In this document: positions 25,400 to 36,987 of the stretch, in pieces
How the letters are laid out: each line of letters opens with the position of its first letter
Numbering within the stretch: the first letter of the stretch is position 1
Assembly: GCA_002973575.1 (NCBI GenBank)
Contig: PVEQ01000004.1
Coordinates: 1-64,000, forward strand
Source of the DNA: Sediminibacterium magnilacihabitans
GTDB lineage: Bacteria; Bacteroidota; Bacteroidia; Chitinophagales; Chitinophagaceae
DNA length: 64,000 nucleotides
Direction of reading: 5' to 3'
Translations under genes and position numbers: made by a program
The notes under the pieces: generated by a model
What the model was told of the DNA's origin: nothing
Database searches by the model: none
What the model saw: the letters and a program-made list of their open reading frames with translations, nothing else

Positions 25400-26977
25400 T
25401 TATTTATACTGAACCGCCAGGCTCTTAGCCAGTTCGGTCATCTTGTTCAATCCGTCTTCAGGCAGGTTACCTTTTTTGAACTCAGCCAGTACATCAGGCA
25501 GTTTGTTTTCCATTTCCATCAGGAAGTGGCTTTCAAACTCTTTCACCTTCTTTACAGCGATATCGCGTAAGAGTCCCTGTGTACCAAGGTAAATAATGGC
25601 TACCTGCTTTTCTACAGAGAACGGTGTATACTGGGCCTGTTTCAGCACTTCCACGTTACGGGCACCTTTGTCGATCACCGATTTGGTAGCCGCATCGAGG
25701 TCGCCACCGAATTTAGAGAACGCTTCCAGCTCGCGGTACAGCGCCTGGTCGAGCTTCAGTGTACCGGCAACTTTTTTCATCGACTTGATCTGCGCGTTAC
25801 CACCCACACGGCTTACCGAGATACCTACGTTGATAGCCGGACGGATACCTGCGTTGAACAGGTTACCTTCCAGGAATATCTGTCCGTCGGTAATAGAGAT
25901 CACGTTGGTAGGAATGTATGCAGATACGTCGCCCGCCTGTGTTTCAATAATGGGCAGCGCTGTGAGCGAACCGCCACCTTTCACCAGGTGCTTGATAGAA
26001 GCAGGCAAATCGTTCATGTTCTTGGCAACAGAATCATTGTTGATCACTTTGGCTGCACGCTCCAGCAAACGGCTGTGCAGGTAGAACACGTCACCAGGAT
26101 ACGCTTCACGTCCGGGCGGTCTTCTCAGCAGCAATGATACCTCACGGTAAGCCACCGCTTGCTTGGACAGGTCATCATAAATGATCAATGCAGGGCGACC
26201 GGTATCGCGGAAAAATTCTCCGATCGCAGCGCCGGCGAAAGGTGCATAGAACTGCTGCGGAGCAGGATCTGATGCAGAAGCCGATACGATGGTAGTGTAC
26301 GCCATCGCACCATTATCGGCCAGGGTCTTCATCACACCGGCTACGGTAGATGCTTTTTGTCCGATCGCTACATAAATACAATATACAGGCTTGCCTGCAT
26401 CGTAAAATTCTTTCTGGTTGATGATGGTATCGATACAGATAGCAGTCTTACCGGTCTGGCGGTCACCGATCACCAGCTCACGCTGTCCGCGTCCGATGGG
26501 AATCATCGCGTCGATCGCTTTGATACCTGTTTGCAGGGGTTCTTTTACCGGCTCGCGATAAATTACACCAGGGGCTTTACGCTCCAGGGGCATTTCATAC
26601 AATTCACCGGCAATGGGACCTTTACCATCGATGGGTTCACCCAGTGTATTGATCACACGGCCTACTACACCTTCTCCTACTTTGATAGAAGCGATCTGGC
26701 CAGTCCTTTTTACTTTATCTCCTTCACGTATCCCGCTGCTTTCACCCATCAATACCACACCCACATTATCTTCTTCCAGGTTCAGGGCGATGGCTTTTAC
26801 ACCATTATCGAATTGTACCAGCTCACCGCTGCGTACACCGTTCAGGCCGTATACGCGGGCAATACCGTCGCCTACCTGCAATACGGTTCCCACTTCTTCG
26901 AGATCAGCCGAAGCATTGAAATTGCTCAGCTGCTGCTTCAGTATCGCTGATATCTCGTCGGGTTTAATGTCCACCAT
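25400..26977 (-). CDS. atpA: ATP synthase F1 subunit alpha
   Basis: A non-catalytic nucleotide-binding subunit of F1, 525 aa. The order is an N-terminal beta-barrel, the nucleotide-binding domain with Walker A GDRQTGKT (171-178), and a helical C-terminal domain. The conserved [10 protein letters not shown] and the arginine region are present. It is last in the atpB-E-F-H-A run. The gamma gene atpG, which usually follows, is absent; a strong terminator stands in its place. Confidence 0.98.
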   Translation of the reverse strand: MVDIKPDEISAILKQQLSNFNASADLEEVGTVLQVGDGIARVYGLNGVRSGELVQFDNGVKAIALNLEEDNVGVVLMGESSGIREGDKVKRTGQIASIKVGEGVVGRVINTLGEPIDGKGPIAGELYEMPLERKAPGVIYREPVKEPLQTGIKAIDAMIPIGRGQRELVIGDRQTGKTAICIDTIINQKEFYDAGKPVYCIYVAIGQKASTVAGVMKTLADNGAMAYTTIVSASASDPAPQQFYAPFAGAAIGEFFRDTGRPALIIYDDLSKQAVAYREVSLLLRRPPGREAYPGDVFYLHSRLLERAAKVINNDSVAKNMNDLPASIKHLVKGGGSLTALPIIETQAGDVSAYIPTNVISITDGQIFLEGNLFNAGIRPAINVGISVSRVGGNAQIKSMKKVAGTLKLDQALYRELEAFSKFGGDLDAATKSVIDKGARNVEVLKQAQYTPFSVEKQVAIIYLGTQGLLRDIAVKKVKEFESHFLMEMENKLPDVLAEFKKGNLPEDGLNKMTELAKSLAVQYK

Positions 26978-27008
26978 GGTATATACTTTTAAAAGTTATG
27001 CTTGTTGA

Positions 27009-27572
27009 TTATCGTATTTGATGAATATAATCGTTCCGGAGGAATTGGTTCTTGATATCTTTCAGATCGCGCAGGATGCTCGCATCCACCAGGTTGTTAT
27101 CAAACTCCAACACAAAACCACCGATCAATCGCTCATCTGTTTTGGTTTCCAGCTCAACCGTGCCCAATGACCTTTCAGATTGCACTTTCTGGCGGATCGC
27201 CTGTTTCAGTTCTTCGCTGATAGGCGCTGCCGTTGTGAGCGTAACACTGTGTATGCCTTTCAGTTGCTGGTATTGTTCAATGAATGCAGCAACGATCTCC
27301 GGCAAATCACTTTCCCTTCCTTTCTTCACCAGCAGGTGATTGAAAGCAGCAGTGAGATCACTCACTTTACCTTTCGTTACAGCAGTAATGATGCTGTTCT
27401 TCTGGTCGCCCTTGATAATAGGACTGCGCAACAGCAACAGGAATTCCCGGCTGCTCTTGCACACTGCCTTCAGGTACAACATATCGGCGTACACGGCTTC
27501 CAACTGACCCTTATCTATCGCCAGGTCAATCAGACTCTTTGCATACCTGCTCGCTAATCTTTGATTTGGCAT
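27009..27572 (-). CDS. atpH: ATP synthase F1 subunit delta
   Basis: A stator subunit joining the top of F1 alpha subunits to subunit b. The 187-aa length is typical; the N-terminal helical bundle starts RLASRYAKSLIDLAIDKGQ, and the C-terminal part has the conserved IGGFVLEFDNNLVDASI. It lies 31 bp before atpA and 16 bp after atpF. Confidence 0.95.
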   Translation of the reverse strand: MPNQRLASRYAKSLIDLAIDKGQLEAVYADMLYLKAVCKSSREFLLLLRSPIIKGDQKNSIITAVTKGKVSDLTAAFNHLLVKKGRESDLPEIVAAFIEQYQQLKGIHSVTLTTAAPISEELKQAIRQKVQSERSLGTVELETKTDERLIGGFVLEFDNNLVDASILRDLKDIKNQFLRNDYIHQIR

Positions 27573-27588
27573 ATTCTTTTTTAAAGAA

Positions 27589-28098
27589 TCAATTTAATTT
27601 TACTCCTTCAGCTAATTCCTTGATGTATTTTTCCTGACCTGTTTTATCAGCCAGCTCACGACGCAATACTTTTTCAGCCACTTCCACCACCAGGCTTCCT
27701 ACCTGGTTCTTCACATCGGTCAGTGCCGCATTTTTCTGCTGGGTAATAGCTTGCTGTGCTTCGGCAACAATCCTGTCGTACTCAGATTTGGCTTTGTCTT
27801 TCGCTTCTGAAACCATTTTCTCGGCAGTTTCTTTGGCTTCCTTCAGCATCTTCGCTCTTTCTTCGCGGGCCTTGTTCATCATGGCTTCGTTCTCGCTCTT
27901 CAAAGCCACCATTTCAGCTTTCACCTTATCGGCCTTGGCCAAAGCATCTTCAATACCCTGCTCCCTTTCGCTGATCGCTTTCATGATCGGCTTCCAGGCG
28001 AACTTTCCCAATACGAATAGCAGTACGAGGAACGCAATGAGGCTCCAAAATGCCAGCCCTACATCAGGCAGTACCAAAGGGTTTATTTCTAATAACAT
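27589..28098 (-). CDS. atpF: ATP synthase F0 subunit b
   Basis: A peripheral-stalk subunit of 169 aa. I start at MLLEINPLVLPDVGLAFWS (28098), since the open frame further upstream has no family similarity. One membrane helix (about 10-30) precedes KFAWKPIMKAISERE and a long charged coiled coil, which dimerises and contacts delta. Confidence 0.95.
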   Translation of the reverse strand: MLLEINPLVLPDVGLAFWSLIAFLVLLFVLGKFAWKPIMKAISEREQGIEDALAKADKVKAEMVALKSENEAMMNKAREERAKMLKEAKETAEKMVSEAKDKAKSEYDRIVAEAQQAITQQKNAALTDVKNQVGSLVVEVAEKVLRRELADKTGQEKYIKELAEGVKLN

Positions 28099-28193
28099 AA
28101 GTAACTGTTTATCTGGATTGTAAACTTTCTCAAGATGAAGATTATACAGACCCTCCGCCCTGTGCATCAGGTCTGTATAATGCGTTTGATGGA

Positions 28194-28424
<231 letters not shown>

Positions 28425-28439
28425 TTATTGAAAAAAAAA

Positions 28440-29573
28440 TTAATCTTCTGATTCGTTATAATGCGGGTCATGATCACCATGGTGGTGGTGCTCTTCTATC
28501 GCCATTCCTATGTACATCGCACTGAGCATCGCAAAAATATACGCCTGCAAAAATGCTACCAGCAACTCAATCAAACTAATGAACACTGCAAACGGCACCG
28601 CTATTGCTGAAGCATATACTGTTTTAAAGATAAAGATCAGGCAAACCAAACTCAACACCAGGATGTGACCGGCCGTCAGGTTGGCAAACAATCGCACCAT
28701 TAATGATATAGGCTTGATGAAAACACCGATCAACTCAATAGGCGCCAGGAATAGCTTCATGCTCCAGTGCATACCCGGCATCCAGAAAATATGCTTCCAG
28801 TAACTCTTATTTCCCTTGATATTTACTACGATGAACACACATACCGCCAGCGTCATCGTAAAAGCGATATTACCGCTCAGGTTGGCTCCTCCCGGAAAGA
28901 AAGGGATCAGACCCAGGAAATTATTGATCAATATCAGGAAAAAAAGACTAAGCAGGAACGGCATGTACTTGATATAGTGATGGCCGATATTCGGCTTGGC
29001 CACTTCATCGCGCACAAACAGGATCACAGGTTCCATAAAAGACTGCATACCCTTGGGCGCCGAATTAACACCTCTCTTTTTATATGCCGCAGCAACAGAA
29101 AGGAAGATCAGCATTAACAGGGTTACACTTACCAATAAAGCCGTTACATTTTTGGTGATAGAGAAATCCCAAACCCTGGCTGAAGCTTCTTTGTTCACTG
29201 AACCATCTGCATTCACCACCCTGATCTTTCCATCCACTACTTTGTAAGGATAATGACCATTATACACCACTTGCTCATGGTGTTCATTCATCAGCTTGCT
29301 GGAAGAAAAAGATTCCAATCCTTTATCAGAATAAAGGATCACCGGAAGGTGTATGGAAGTATGCCCCCAAAGATGCCAGCTGTGACTGTCTTTGATGTGC
29401 TCGAGAATTGTTTCGGTAACATTAAATTTTCCTTCCTTTTCAGCATGGGCTGCTTCTTTCCCTTCAGCAGCCACGGCATGGGCTGAATCCTGGGCAAGGC
29501 TCACATTAGAAAAAGTTATCAATAAAAGGCCGAAAGTCGCTACCAGTAAAGATTGTACACTTCTGAGGCTCAT
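28440..29573 (-). CDS. atpB: ATP synthase F0 subunit a
   Basis: A proton-channel subunit of 377 aa, much longer than the roughly 270 aa of E. coli. As in other Bacteroidota it has a signal-like N-terminus (SVQSLLVATFGLLLITFSNV) and about 100 extra soluble residues before the membrane part. The essential arginine lies in SLMVRLFANLTAGH. The C-terminus is His/Asp-rich (EEHHHHGDHDPHYNESED). It is the first gene of the atp cluster. Confidence 0.96.
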   Translation of the reverse strand: MSLRSVQSLLVATFGLLLITFSNVSLAQDSAHAVAAEGKEAAHAEKEGKFNVTETILEHIKDSHSWHLWGHTSIHLPVILYSDKGLESFSSSKLMNEHHEQVVYNGHYPYKVVDGKIRVVNADGSVNKEASARVWDFSITKNVTALLVSVTLLMLIFLSVAAAYKKRGVNSAPKGMQSFMEPVILFVRDEVAKPNIGHHYIKYMPFLLSLFFLILINNFLGLIPFFPGGANLSGNIAFTMTLAVCVFIVVNIKGNKSYWKHIFWMPGMHWSMKLFLAPIELIGVFIKPISLMVRLFANLTAGHILVLSLVCLIFIFKTVYASAIAVPFAVFISLIELLVAFLQAYIFAMLSAMYIGMAIEEHHHHGDHDPHYNESED

Positions 29574-29593
29574 ACCTGTTCCGAAATTTGGCG

Positions 29594-29601
29594 CAAAGAT
29601 A
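29594..29601 (-). promoter_or_regulatory. Putative -7 element of the atp operon promoter
   Basis: TATCTTTG on the minus strand matches TAnnTTTG, 20 bp before atpB. The -33 position falls at the end of the upstream ABC gene and does not match well (GCTG), so the support is partial. Confidence 0.4.
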
Positions 29602-29619
29602 GGGGTATGGGGGGTAAAA

Positions 29620-31446
29620 TCAGCCGGCTACTGCCACTTTTTGTTTTTGCTTTTCGAACTGCATTTCATGCAGTTTGGCATAGAAACCACCCAGCAATAA
29701 AAGCTCTTCGTGGTTACCGGTTTCCCTGATCTCACCCTTGTCAAGTACGATGATTTTATCGGCCTTACGGATCGTGGAAAGCCGGTGGGCAATAACGATG
29801 GAAGTCCGGCCCGAAATGAGCGTATCTATCGCTCTCTCAATGAGTTGTTCACTTTCTGTGTCAACCGACGAAGTGGCTTCATCCAGGATCAATATGGAAG
29901 GATTATACAAAAGTGCTCTTATGAACGACAGCAACTGGCGCTGTCCCAGGCTCAGGGTGCTGCCCCTTTCCATCACATTGTAATCATATCCACCCGGTAA
30001 TTGCATGATGAAATCATGGACCCCGATCATTTTGGCTGCCTCCATCACCTGGCTTCCCGAAATATCCGGGTTACGCAAAGTGATATTGTCCATGACCGAT
30101 CCCGAAAACAGGAACACGTCCTGCAACACTACACCAATGCCCTTTCTCAAACAGTCGAGCTCATAATCTTCCACATTTACCCCGTCTATTTTGATCGACC
30201 CTTTTTGTATGTGGTACAGCCTGTTCAGCAGGCTGATGATGGAAGTCTTTCCGCTGCCGGTATGCCCTACCAATGCCACCGTCTGGCCTGCTTTCACTTC
30301 AAAATCGATATCCTTCAATACATATTGCTCATCGATATAAGCAAACCACACTTTTTCAAAACGTATCTCTCCCCGGATATGCGCCGGCTGGTAAGCCCCT
30401 TCGGCAACCGGTACAATTTCATCGGTATTGTCCAGCACTTTCAACACCCTTTCCGCCGCAATCATACCCATCTGCAACACATTGAATTTATCGGCAATCA
30501 CCCGCAGCGGTCTGAATATCTGGTTAAGGTAAAGGATAAAGGCAATCAGCAATCCCGCATCCAGCGAACGGTCGGCGATCCACCATACCAGGAAGCCCAT
30601 GCTCAGCGCCAGTACCACCTCCACCACGGGAAAGAAAACAGAATAAGCGAAAATGGCTTTGATATTGGCGTTGCGGTGCTCGCTGTTGATCTTTTTAAAC
30701 TTGGTAAACTCCCGCTCTTCTGCCGAAAAAGCCTGCACCACCTGCATACCGGTAATGTGCTCCTGTACAAAAGCATTGAGACTAGCCACTGCATTCCTTA
30801 CCCGGATGAAACTTTTGTTCACGCTCTCCTTAAAATAATACGTGGCTACGATCATCACCGGAAAAGGCACCAGGCAGATCAGTGTCAGGCGCCAATCCAT
30901 CCAGAACATAGTACCCAATGTAATAACGATGGTGAGCAGATCGGCAATGATCGGGATCAACCCGTCTGAAAAAATATCATTGATACTTTCAATATCGTTG
31001 ATGGTACGCGTGGTCAGGGTGCCAATGGGTGTACGGTCGAATTGCCGCAAATTGAGCCCCAGTATCTTGCGGTACACGGTAATACGCATGTCCTTTACCA
31101 CACTTTGTCCCATCCATGCCGTAATAAAACTGAATACGAACCGTATAGTCGTTTCCACGAACAAAAAGACCACCTGGAAAAGCGTAACGGCAATGATGAA
31201 CCGGGTGGCATCGCTCAGATCGGTCCCGAACAACAAAGCTTTCAGCCATTGCGGCGCCAGCACGGCTTTGCCCGTTGCTTTATCAACTGTGAGCTGTATG
31301 AGATAAGGGCGTACAGGAGCAAATATGGCCATCAGAATGGCCAGTACAATACTCAGGTAAAATAACCACCGGTATGGCTTTACAAAACGGAAAACCCTTC
31401 CCAGCAATGAAAAATCGAAAACCTTCTTTTTAGGCGTCTCACTCAT
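29620..31446 (-). CDS. ABC exporter with fused permease and ATPase (MsbA/MdlB-like half-transporter)
   Basis: A 608-aa type I exporter half. Six membrane helices (about 25-330) and an ATP-binding domain carry Walker A GHTGSGKTS, signature LSLGQRQ, Walker B ILILDEATSS and the H-loop IAHRLST. It probably acts as a homodimer exporting lipid or drug substrates; the family cannot be resolved further. It lies 46 bp upstream of atpB on the same strand, but a separate promoter for atp is likely. Confidence 0.93.
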   Translation of the reverse strand: MSETPKKKVFDFSLLGRVFRFVKPYRWLFYLSIVLAILMAIFAPVRPYLIQLTVDKATGKAVLAPQWLKALLFGTDLSDATRFIIAVTLFQVVFLFVETTIRFVFSFITAWMGQSVVKDMRITVYRKILGLNLRQFDRTPIGTLTTRTINDIESINDIFSDGLIPIIADLLTIVITLGTMFWMDWRLTLICLVPFPVMIVATYYFKESVNKSFIRVRNAVASLNAFVQEHITGMQVVQAFSAEEREFTKFKKINSEHRNANIKAIFAYSVFFPVVEVVLALSMGFLVWWIADRSLDAGLLIAFILYLNQIFRPLRVIADKFNVLQMGMIAAERVLKVLDNTDEIVPVAEGAYQPAHIRGEIRFEKVWFAYIDEQYVLKDIDFEVKAGQTVALVGHTGSGKTSIISLLNRLYHIQKGSIKIDGVNVEDYELDCLRKGIGVVLQDVFLFSGSVMDNITLRNPDISGSQVMEAAKMIGVHDFIMQLPGGYDYNVMERGSTLSLGQRQLLSFIRALLYNPSILILDEATSSVDTESEQLIERAIDTLISGRTSIVIAHRLSTIRKADKIIVLDKGEIRETGNHEELLLLGGFYAKLHEMQFEKQKQKVAVAG

Positions 31447-31540
31447 GATAGAGTGTAAAGGTAAGAAGATTCGTAAGGAGGCCGTTACCGGTCGTGTAAT
31501 TCAAAATGCTTCTTGAATTCCGTAATTTCGTAAGCTGAAT

Positions 31541-33805
31541 ATGGAGTCAACGCAAGTAACCACGATCGAAGCCCCTTTGCCCGCCTATAATCTCAGTCCA
31601 GAGCAGGAAAAAAATGAGATTGTGAGGCATTACCGCGCCTTGTTGCGCGCACTCAGGCCCAAGCTGAAAAAAGGCGATAAGGAACTGCTGCGCCATGCTT
31701 TTGAAATGGCCGCCGATGCACACAAGACCATGCGCCGCAAAAGCGGGGAGCCCTATATCCTGCACCCCATCGCCGTGGCCATGATCTGCGTGGAAGAGAT
31801 CGGCCTGGGCGTACGCAGCACCATCTGCGCACTGCTGCACGATACCGTGGAAGATACCGATATTACCCTGGAAGATGTGGAACACGAATTCGGGACCGAG
31901 ATTGCCAAGATCGTAGACGGACTGACCAAGATTTCCAATGTTATCGACACCAACACTTCGCAGCAGGCCGAAAACTTCAAGAAGATCCTGCTTACCCTTA
32001 CCGATGATCCGCGGGTAATCCTTATCAAACTGGCCGATCGCCTGCACAATATGCGCACGCTCGATTCCATGAAGCGCGAAAAGCAACTGAAGATCGCTTC
32101 TGAGACCGTGTGGGTATATGCGCCGCTGGCCCATCGCATGGGGCTTTACAACATCAAGACAGAGTTGGAAGACCTGTCGATGAAATACCTCGAACCCGAA
32201 GCCTATCGCGAGATTGCCAAACGGTTGTCTGAAACCAAAAGGGAACGCACCCGCTATATCAACGAATTCATCCGCCCGTTAAAAGAAAAACTCACAGCCT
32301 CAGGCTTCCATTTCGAGATTTACGGAAGGCCCAAAAGCATCCATTCCATCTGGAACAAGATCAAAAAGAAAAGTGTTTCGTTTGAAGAGGTATACGATTT
32401 ATTCGCCATCCGTGTGATACTCGACTCTCCTCCCGAAAAAGAAAAAGAAGATTGCTGGAAAGTTTATTCCATGATCACCGATGAATACATGCCTTCACCG
32501 GAAAGACTGCGCGACTGGCTCAGCAACCCCAAAAGCAATGGGTATGAAGCCCTGCACACAACGGTGATGGGTCCGCAGGGAAAATGGGTGGAAGTACAGA
32601 TCCGCACCAAGCGGATGAACGAGATCGCTGAAAAAGGACTGGCAGCGCATTATAAATACAAGGAAGGCAGCAACGATGAGGACCGTTTCGATAAATGGTT
32701 CGGACAGATCCGTGAAGTGCTCAATACACCCGATACCGCTGATGGTGTCGACTTTCTGCAGGATTTCAAGACCTCTTTCCTCGCTGAAGAAATCTATGTA
32801 TACACCCCCAAGGGCGAAGTGAAGATGTTGCCTACGGGTAGCACAGCGCTGGATTTTGCTTTTGCCATCCACTCGGCCATCGGTACCAAATGTATCGGCG
32901 CCAAAGTACACCACAAGTTGGTGCCCATCAGTCATAAGTTGCGCAGTGGCGACCAGGTGGAGATCATCACCAGCAGCAAGCAGAAACCTTCGGAAGACTG
33001 GCTCAGCTTCGTGGTAACCGCCAAAGCCAGGAACAAGATCAAAGACGCACTGCGCGAAGAAAAAAGAAAGGTGGCAGAAGACGGTAAATACCTCCTGCAA
33101 CGGAAACTGGAGGCCATGGGCGCCGCTTATAGTCAGTATAATATAGAAGAACTGGTACAGTTTTACAAAGCACCTTCTTCGCTCGACCTGCATTACCGCA
33201 TCGCCACCAAGGCCATCGATCTCAAAGAACTGAAAGAATTCCAGGTGCTGGGCGATAAACTGGAGATCCCCAAGCCCAAACCCCTTATTGTTGGCGAGCC
33301 TGTTGTTGACCATACCCACCACAAAACCTTCAACCGCAAAGACTCGGAACTCATCATATTCGGAGAGAGCAGCGATAAGATCATGTATTCGCTGGCCAAA
33401 TGCTGTAACCCCATCCCGGGCGACGACGTATTTGGTTTTGTGAGCACAGGTAAAGGTCTCATCATACACCGCACCAGTTGTCCCAATGCCGCCCAACTCC
33501 TGGCCAATTACGGGCACCGCGTTGTGAAAACCAAATGGGCCAAGAACAAGGAGATTTCTTTTCTTACCGGCCTCAAGATCGTGGGACTCGATGACGTGGG
33601 TGTCATTAATAAAATTACCAATGTAATCAGTGGCGACCTGCGCATCAATATCGCTGCCTTGACCATTGAGTCTAAGGAAGGTCTGTTCCAGGGTACCATC
33701 AAAGTGTTTGTACACGATAAAGAAGAGCTGGAAGAGCTGGTGAGCCGGTTAAAATCACTGGCTGGAATACAAACAGTTGATAGGTTTGATACGGAGACAG
33801 TTTAG
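31541..33805 (+). CDS. Bifunctional (p)ppGpp synthetase/hydrolase (Rel/SpoT)
   Basis: A 754-aa long RSH protein. The hydrolase HD domain is intact (H75 in LHP, H100-D101 and E104-D105 in HDTVED), the RelA/SpoT synthetase domain follows (about 245-370, YGRPKSIHSIWNKIKK), then a TGS domain (about 415-475, ALDFAFAIHSAIG) and a C-terminal ACT domain (about 680-750). Both activities should be present. It is the stringent-response enzyme of the cell, usually the main or only long RSH in this phylum along with a second copy. It is followed by purA. Confidence 0.95.
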   Translation: MESTQVTTIEAPLPAYNLSPEQEKNEIVRHYRALLRALRPKLKKGDKELLRHAFEMAADAHKTMRRKSGEPYILHPIAVAMICVEEIGLGVRSTICALLHDTVEDTDITLEDVEHEFGTEIAKIVDGLTKISNVIDTNTSQQAENFKKILLTLTDDPRVILIKLADRLHNMRTLDSMKREKQLKIASETVWVYAPLAHRMGLYNIKTELEDLSMKYLEPEAYREIAKRLSETKRERTRYINEFIRPLKEKLTASGFHFEIYGRPKSIHSIWNKIKKKSVSFEEVYDLFAIRVILDSPPEKEKEDCWKVYSMITDEYMPSPERLRDWLSNPKSNGYEALHTTVMGPQGKWVEVQIRTKRMNEIAEKGLAAHYKYKEGSNDEDRFDKWFGQIREVLNTPDTADGVDFLQDFKTSFLAEEIYVYTPKGEVKMLPTGSTALDFAFAIHSAIGTKCIGAKVHHKLVPISHKLRSGDQVEIITSSKQKPSEDWLSFVVTAKARNKIKDALREEKRKVAEDGKYLLQRKLEAMGAAYSQYNIEELVQFYKAPSSLDLHYRIATKAIDLKELKEFQVLGDKLEIPKPKPLIVGEPVVDHTHHKTFNRKDSELIIFGESSDKIMYSLAKCCNPIPGDDVFGFVSTGKGLIIHRTSCPNAAQLLANYGHRVVKTKWAKNKEISFLTGLKIVGLDDVGVINKITNVISGDLRINIAALTIESKEGLFQGTIKVFVHDKEELEELVSRLKSLAGIQTVDRFDTETV

Positions 33806-35134
<1,329 letters not shown>

Positions 35135-35223
35135 GGTCGGTTGGCACTGCATTTGTGAAAGAAAAAAAATATTTGGTTCATATCGATTTGCGTTGAAATT
35201 TTACGCAGTAATCTGATTGGTTT

Positions 35224-35676
35224 ATGGCAGCAAAATCTGACAAGGACAAGAAACCCGCGGTACCCAAAAATGCTCCTGCAAAAAATGCGGATGAGAAACC
35301 GTCTTCCAAAAGTAAGAAGCAAACGGACGATGATGATGACGATATTGATGACGACGATGATATGGATGTAAAACCTGCGCCAGGTAAGAAAGCGTCCAAA
35401 GCCGCATCGAAAAAATCGAAGGACGAAGACGACGATGATGATTATGGAGATGAGCCCGAAGACGATTGGGACAAAGCAGAGGAAGATGACAATTGGGATC
35501 CTGACTTCGACGAATTCGATATTCCTAAAAGCAAGACCAAAAAAAGTGGCGGCGGCGGGAAGAAGAAAGGCGGAGAGGACGATGATGACTTCAAATTAGA
35601 TGATGACTTCAAGGAATTCGACCTTTTCAATGATAAGAGTGGCGGATTCGACGACGATGAAGACGATGATTTCTAA
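35224..35676 (+). CDS. Highly acidic, Lys/Asp low-complexity protein with SSB-like tail
   Basis: A 150-aa protein with no recognisable fold; 46 of 150 residues are Asp by my count, alternating with Lys-rich patches and one Gly-rich stretch (KKSGGGGKKKGG). It is predicted to be wholly disordered and ends FDDDEDDDF, an acidic tip with terminal Phe. Low-complexity genes of this kind occur after purA in related genomes as far as I recall. It lies between purA (89 bp) and pabB (11 bp), so it is probably co-transcribed with pabB. Its function is unknown; a nucleic-acid or SSB-partner mimic is speculative. Confidence 0.75.
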   Translation: MAAKSDKDKKPAVPKNAPAKNADEKPSSKSKKQTDDDDDDIDDDDDMDVKPAPGKKASKAASKKSKDEDDDDDYGDEPEDDWDKAEEDDNWDPDFDEFDIPKSKTKKSGGGGKKKGGEDDDDFKLDDDFKEFDLFNDKSGGFDDDEDDDF

Positions 35677-35687
35677 TCATCCTGCAC

Positions 35688-36983
35688 GTGAATAGAACAA
35701 CAGCTAAATTCACAGTACCCGATACTGCAATATTTAAAAAGCAAATGTTGAACTGGGCCAACCGGTTCAACATTTATTCTTTTTTGGATAACCACCAATA
35801 CCATTCCAGCCATCATTCCGTTGAATGTCTTGTAGCTGTCGGCGCCGAAACTATCTTCAACCCAACGGAGAATATACTGCCTGCTTTCGCCGGCTTCCTG
35901 GCGCAACAGAAGGACTGGCTCTTTGGCCATATTTCCTACGATCTCAAGAGCGAAATAGAAGGCCTTCCATCTCATCACCCCGATTTCATCGGCTTTCCAA
36001 CCCTGTTTTTTTACAGGCCGCAAACGGTTCTGCAACTGAGTGGTACAGCGCTAACCATTTCAAGCCTCAACGGTCATCCGGCCGATACATTCAACAGTAT
36101 ACAGTCTTGCGATCCAACTCCGCCAGCATCAGATAATGCCAGTATTCAAACCAACGCCAGGATCAGCAAGGAAGACTACCTGTCTATCGTTAAACAATTG
36201 CAGCGGCATATCCTCAGGGGCGACTGTTATGAGATCAATTTCTGCCAGGAATTCTTTGCAGAACAGGTAGCGGTATCTCCTTTGTCGCTCTACGCCCGCC
36301 TCACGGCCATGTCGCCTACCCCCTTTGCCTGCTTTTACAAACTCGAGGATCAATACTTGCTTTGCGCCAGTCCCGAACGGTACTTGCAGAAAAAGGGAAA
36401 CACCCTTATCTCCCAGCCCATCAAAGGAACAATAAAAAGAGATTTGTTGAATGAGGAGGCAGATAAGCAATTGATCGCCCGGTTACAGCAAAGCGAAAAA
36501 GACCGCAGCGAAAACGTGATGGTGGTTGACCTGGTGCGCAACGACCTGAGCCGCGTTTGTAAAGAGGGAACCGTGGAAGTGGAAGAGCTCTTCGGTGTCT
36601 ATAGTTTTCCGCAGGTACACCAGATGATCTCTACCATCAAGGGAGAACTCAAAGAAGGCATAAACCTCGCCGATGTATTGAAAGCCAGCTTTCCCATGGG
36701 CAGCATGACAGGCGCACCCAAAAGAAGGGTGTTGGAACTGATCGAGCAGTTTGAAAGAACTAAAAGAGGTTTGTATTCAGGTGCTGTTGGCTATATAGAC
36801 CCCGAAGGCAATTACGATTTCAACGTAGTAATCAGGAGTCTTTTTTACAATGCCACAACCCGTTACCTCAATTACCAGGTAGGTGGTGGCATCACCTTCT
36901 ACAGCGATGCTGAAAAAGAATACGAAGAATGTTTATTGAAAGCATCCGCCATACAGCAAGTGCTCAATGGGCAAGATCGCTAA
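35688..36983 (+). CDS. pabB: Aminodeoxychorismate synthase component I (PabB-type)
   Basis: A chorismate-utilising enzyme of 431 aa beginning at GTG 35688. The active-site signature is PIKGTIKRD (PabB-type; anthranilate synthase has a different sequence here), with GDCYEINFCQEF, ENVMVVDLVRNDLSRV and GSMTGAPK in order. It makes 4-amino-4-deoxychorismate for folate. The glutaminase PabA and lyase PabC are not adjacent. It starts 11 bp after the acidic protein and ends 4 bp from the convergent GNAT gene. Confidence 0.9.
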   Translation: MNRTTAKFTVPDTAIFKKQMLNWANRFNIYSFLDNHQYHSSHHSVECLVAVGAETIFNPTENILPAFAGFLAQQKDWLFGHISYDLKSEIEGLPSHHPDFIGFPTLFFYRPQTVLQLSGTALTISSLNGHPADTFNSIQSCDPTPPASDNASIQTNARISKEDYLSIVKQLQRHILRGDCYEINFCQEFFAEQVAVSPLSLYARLTAMSPTPFACFYKLEDQYLLCASPERYLQKKGNTLISQPIKGTIKRDLLNEEADKQLIARLQQSEKDRSENVMVVDLVRNDLSRVCKEGTVEVEELFGVYSFPQVHQMISTIKGELKEGINLADVLKASFPMGSMTGAPKRRVLELIEQFERTKRGLYSGAVGYIDPEGNYDFNVVIRSLFYNATTRYLNYQVGGGITFYSDAEKEYEECLLKASAIQQVLNGQDR

Positions 36984-36987
36984 GCAA

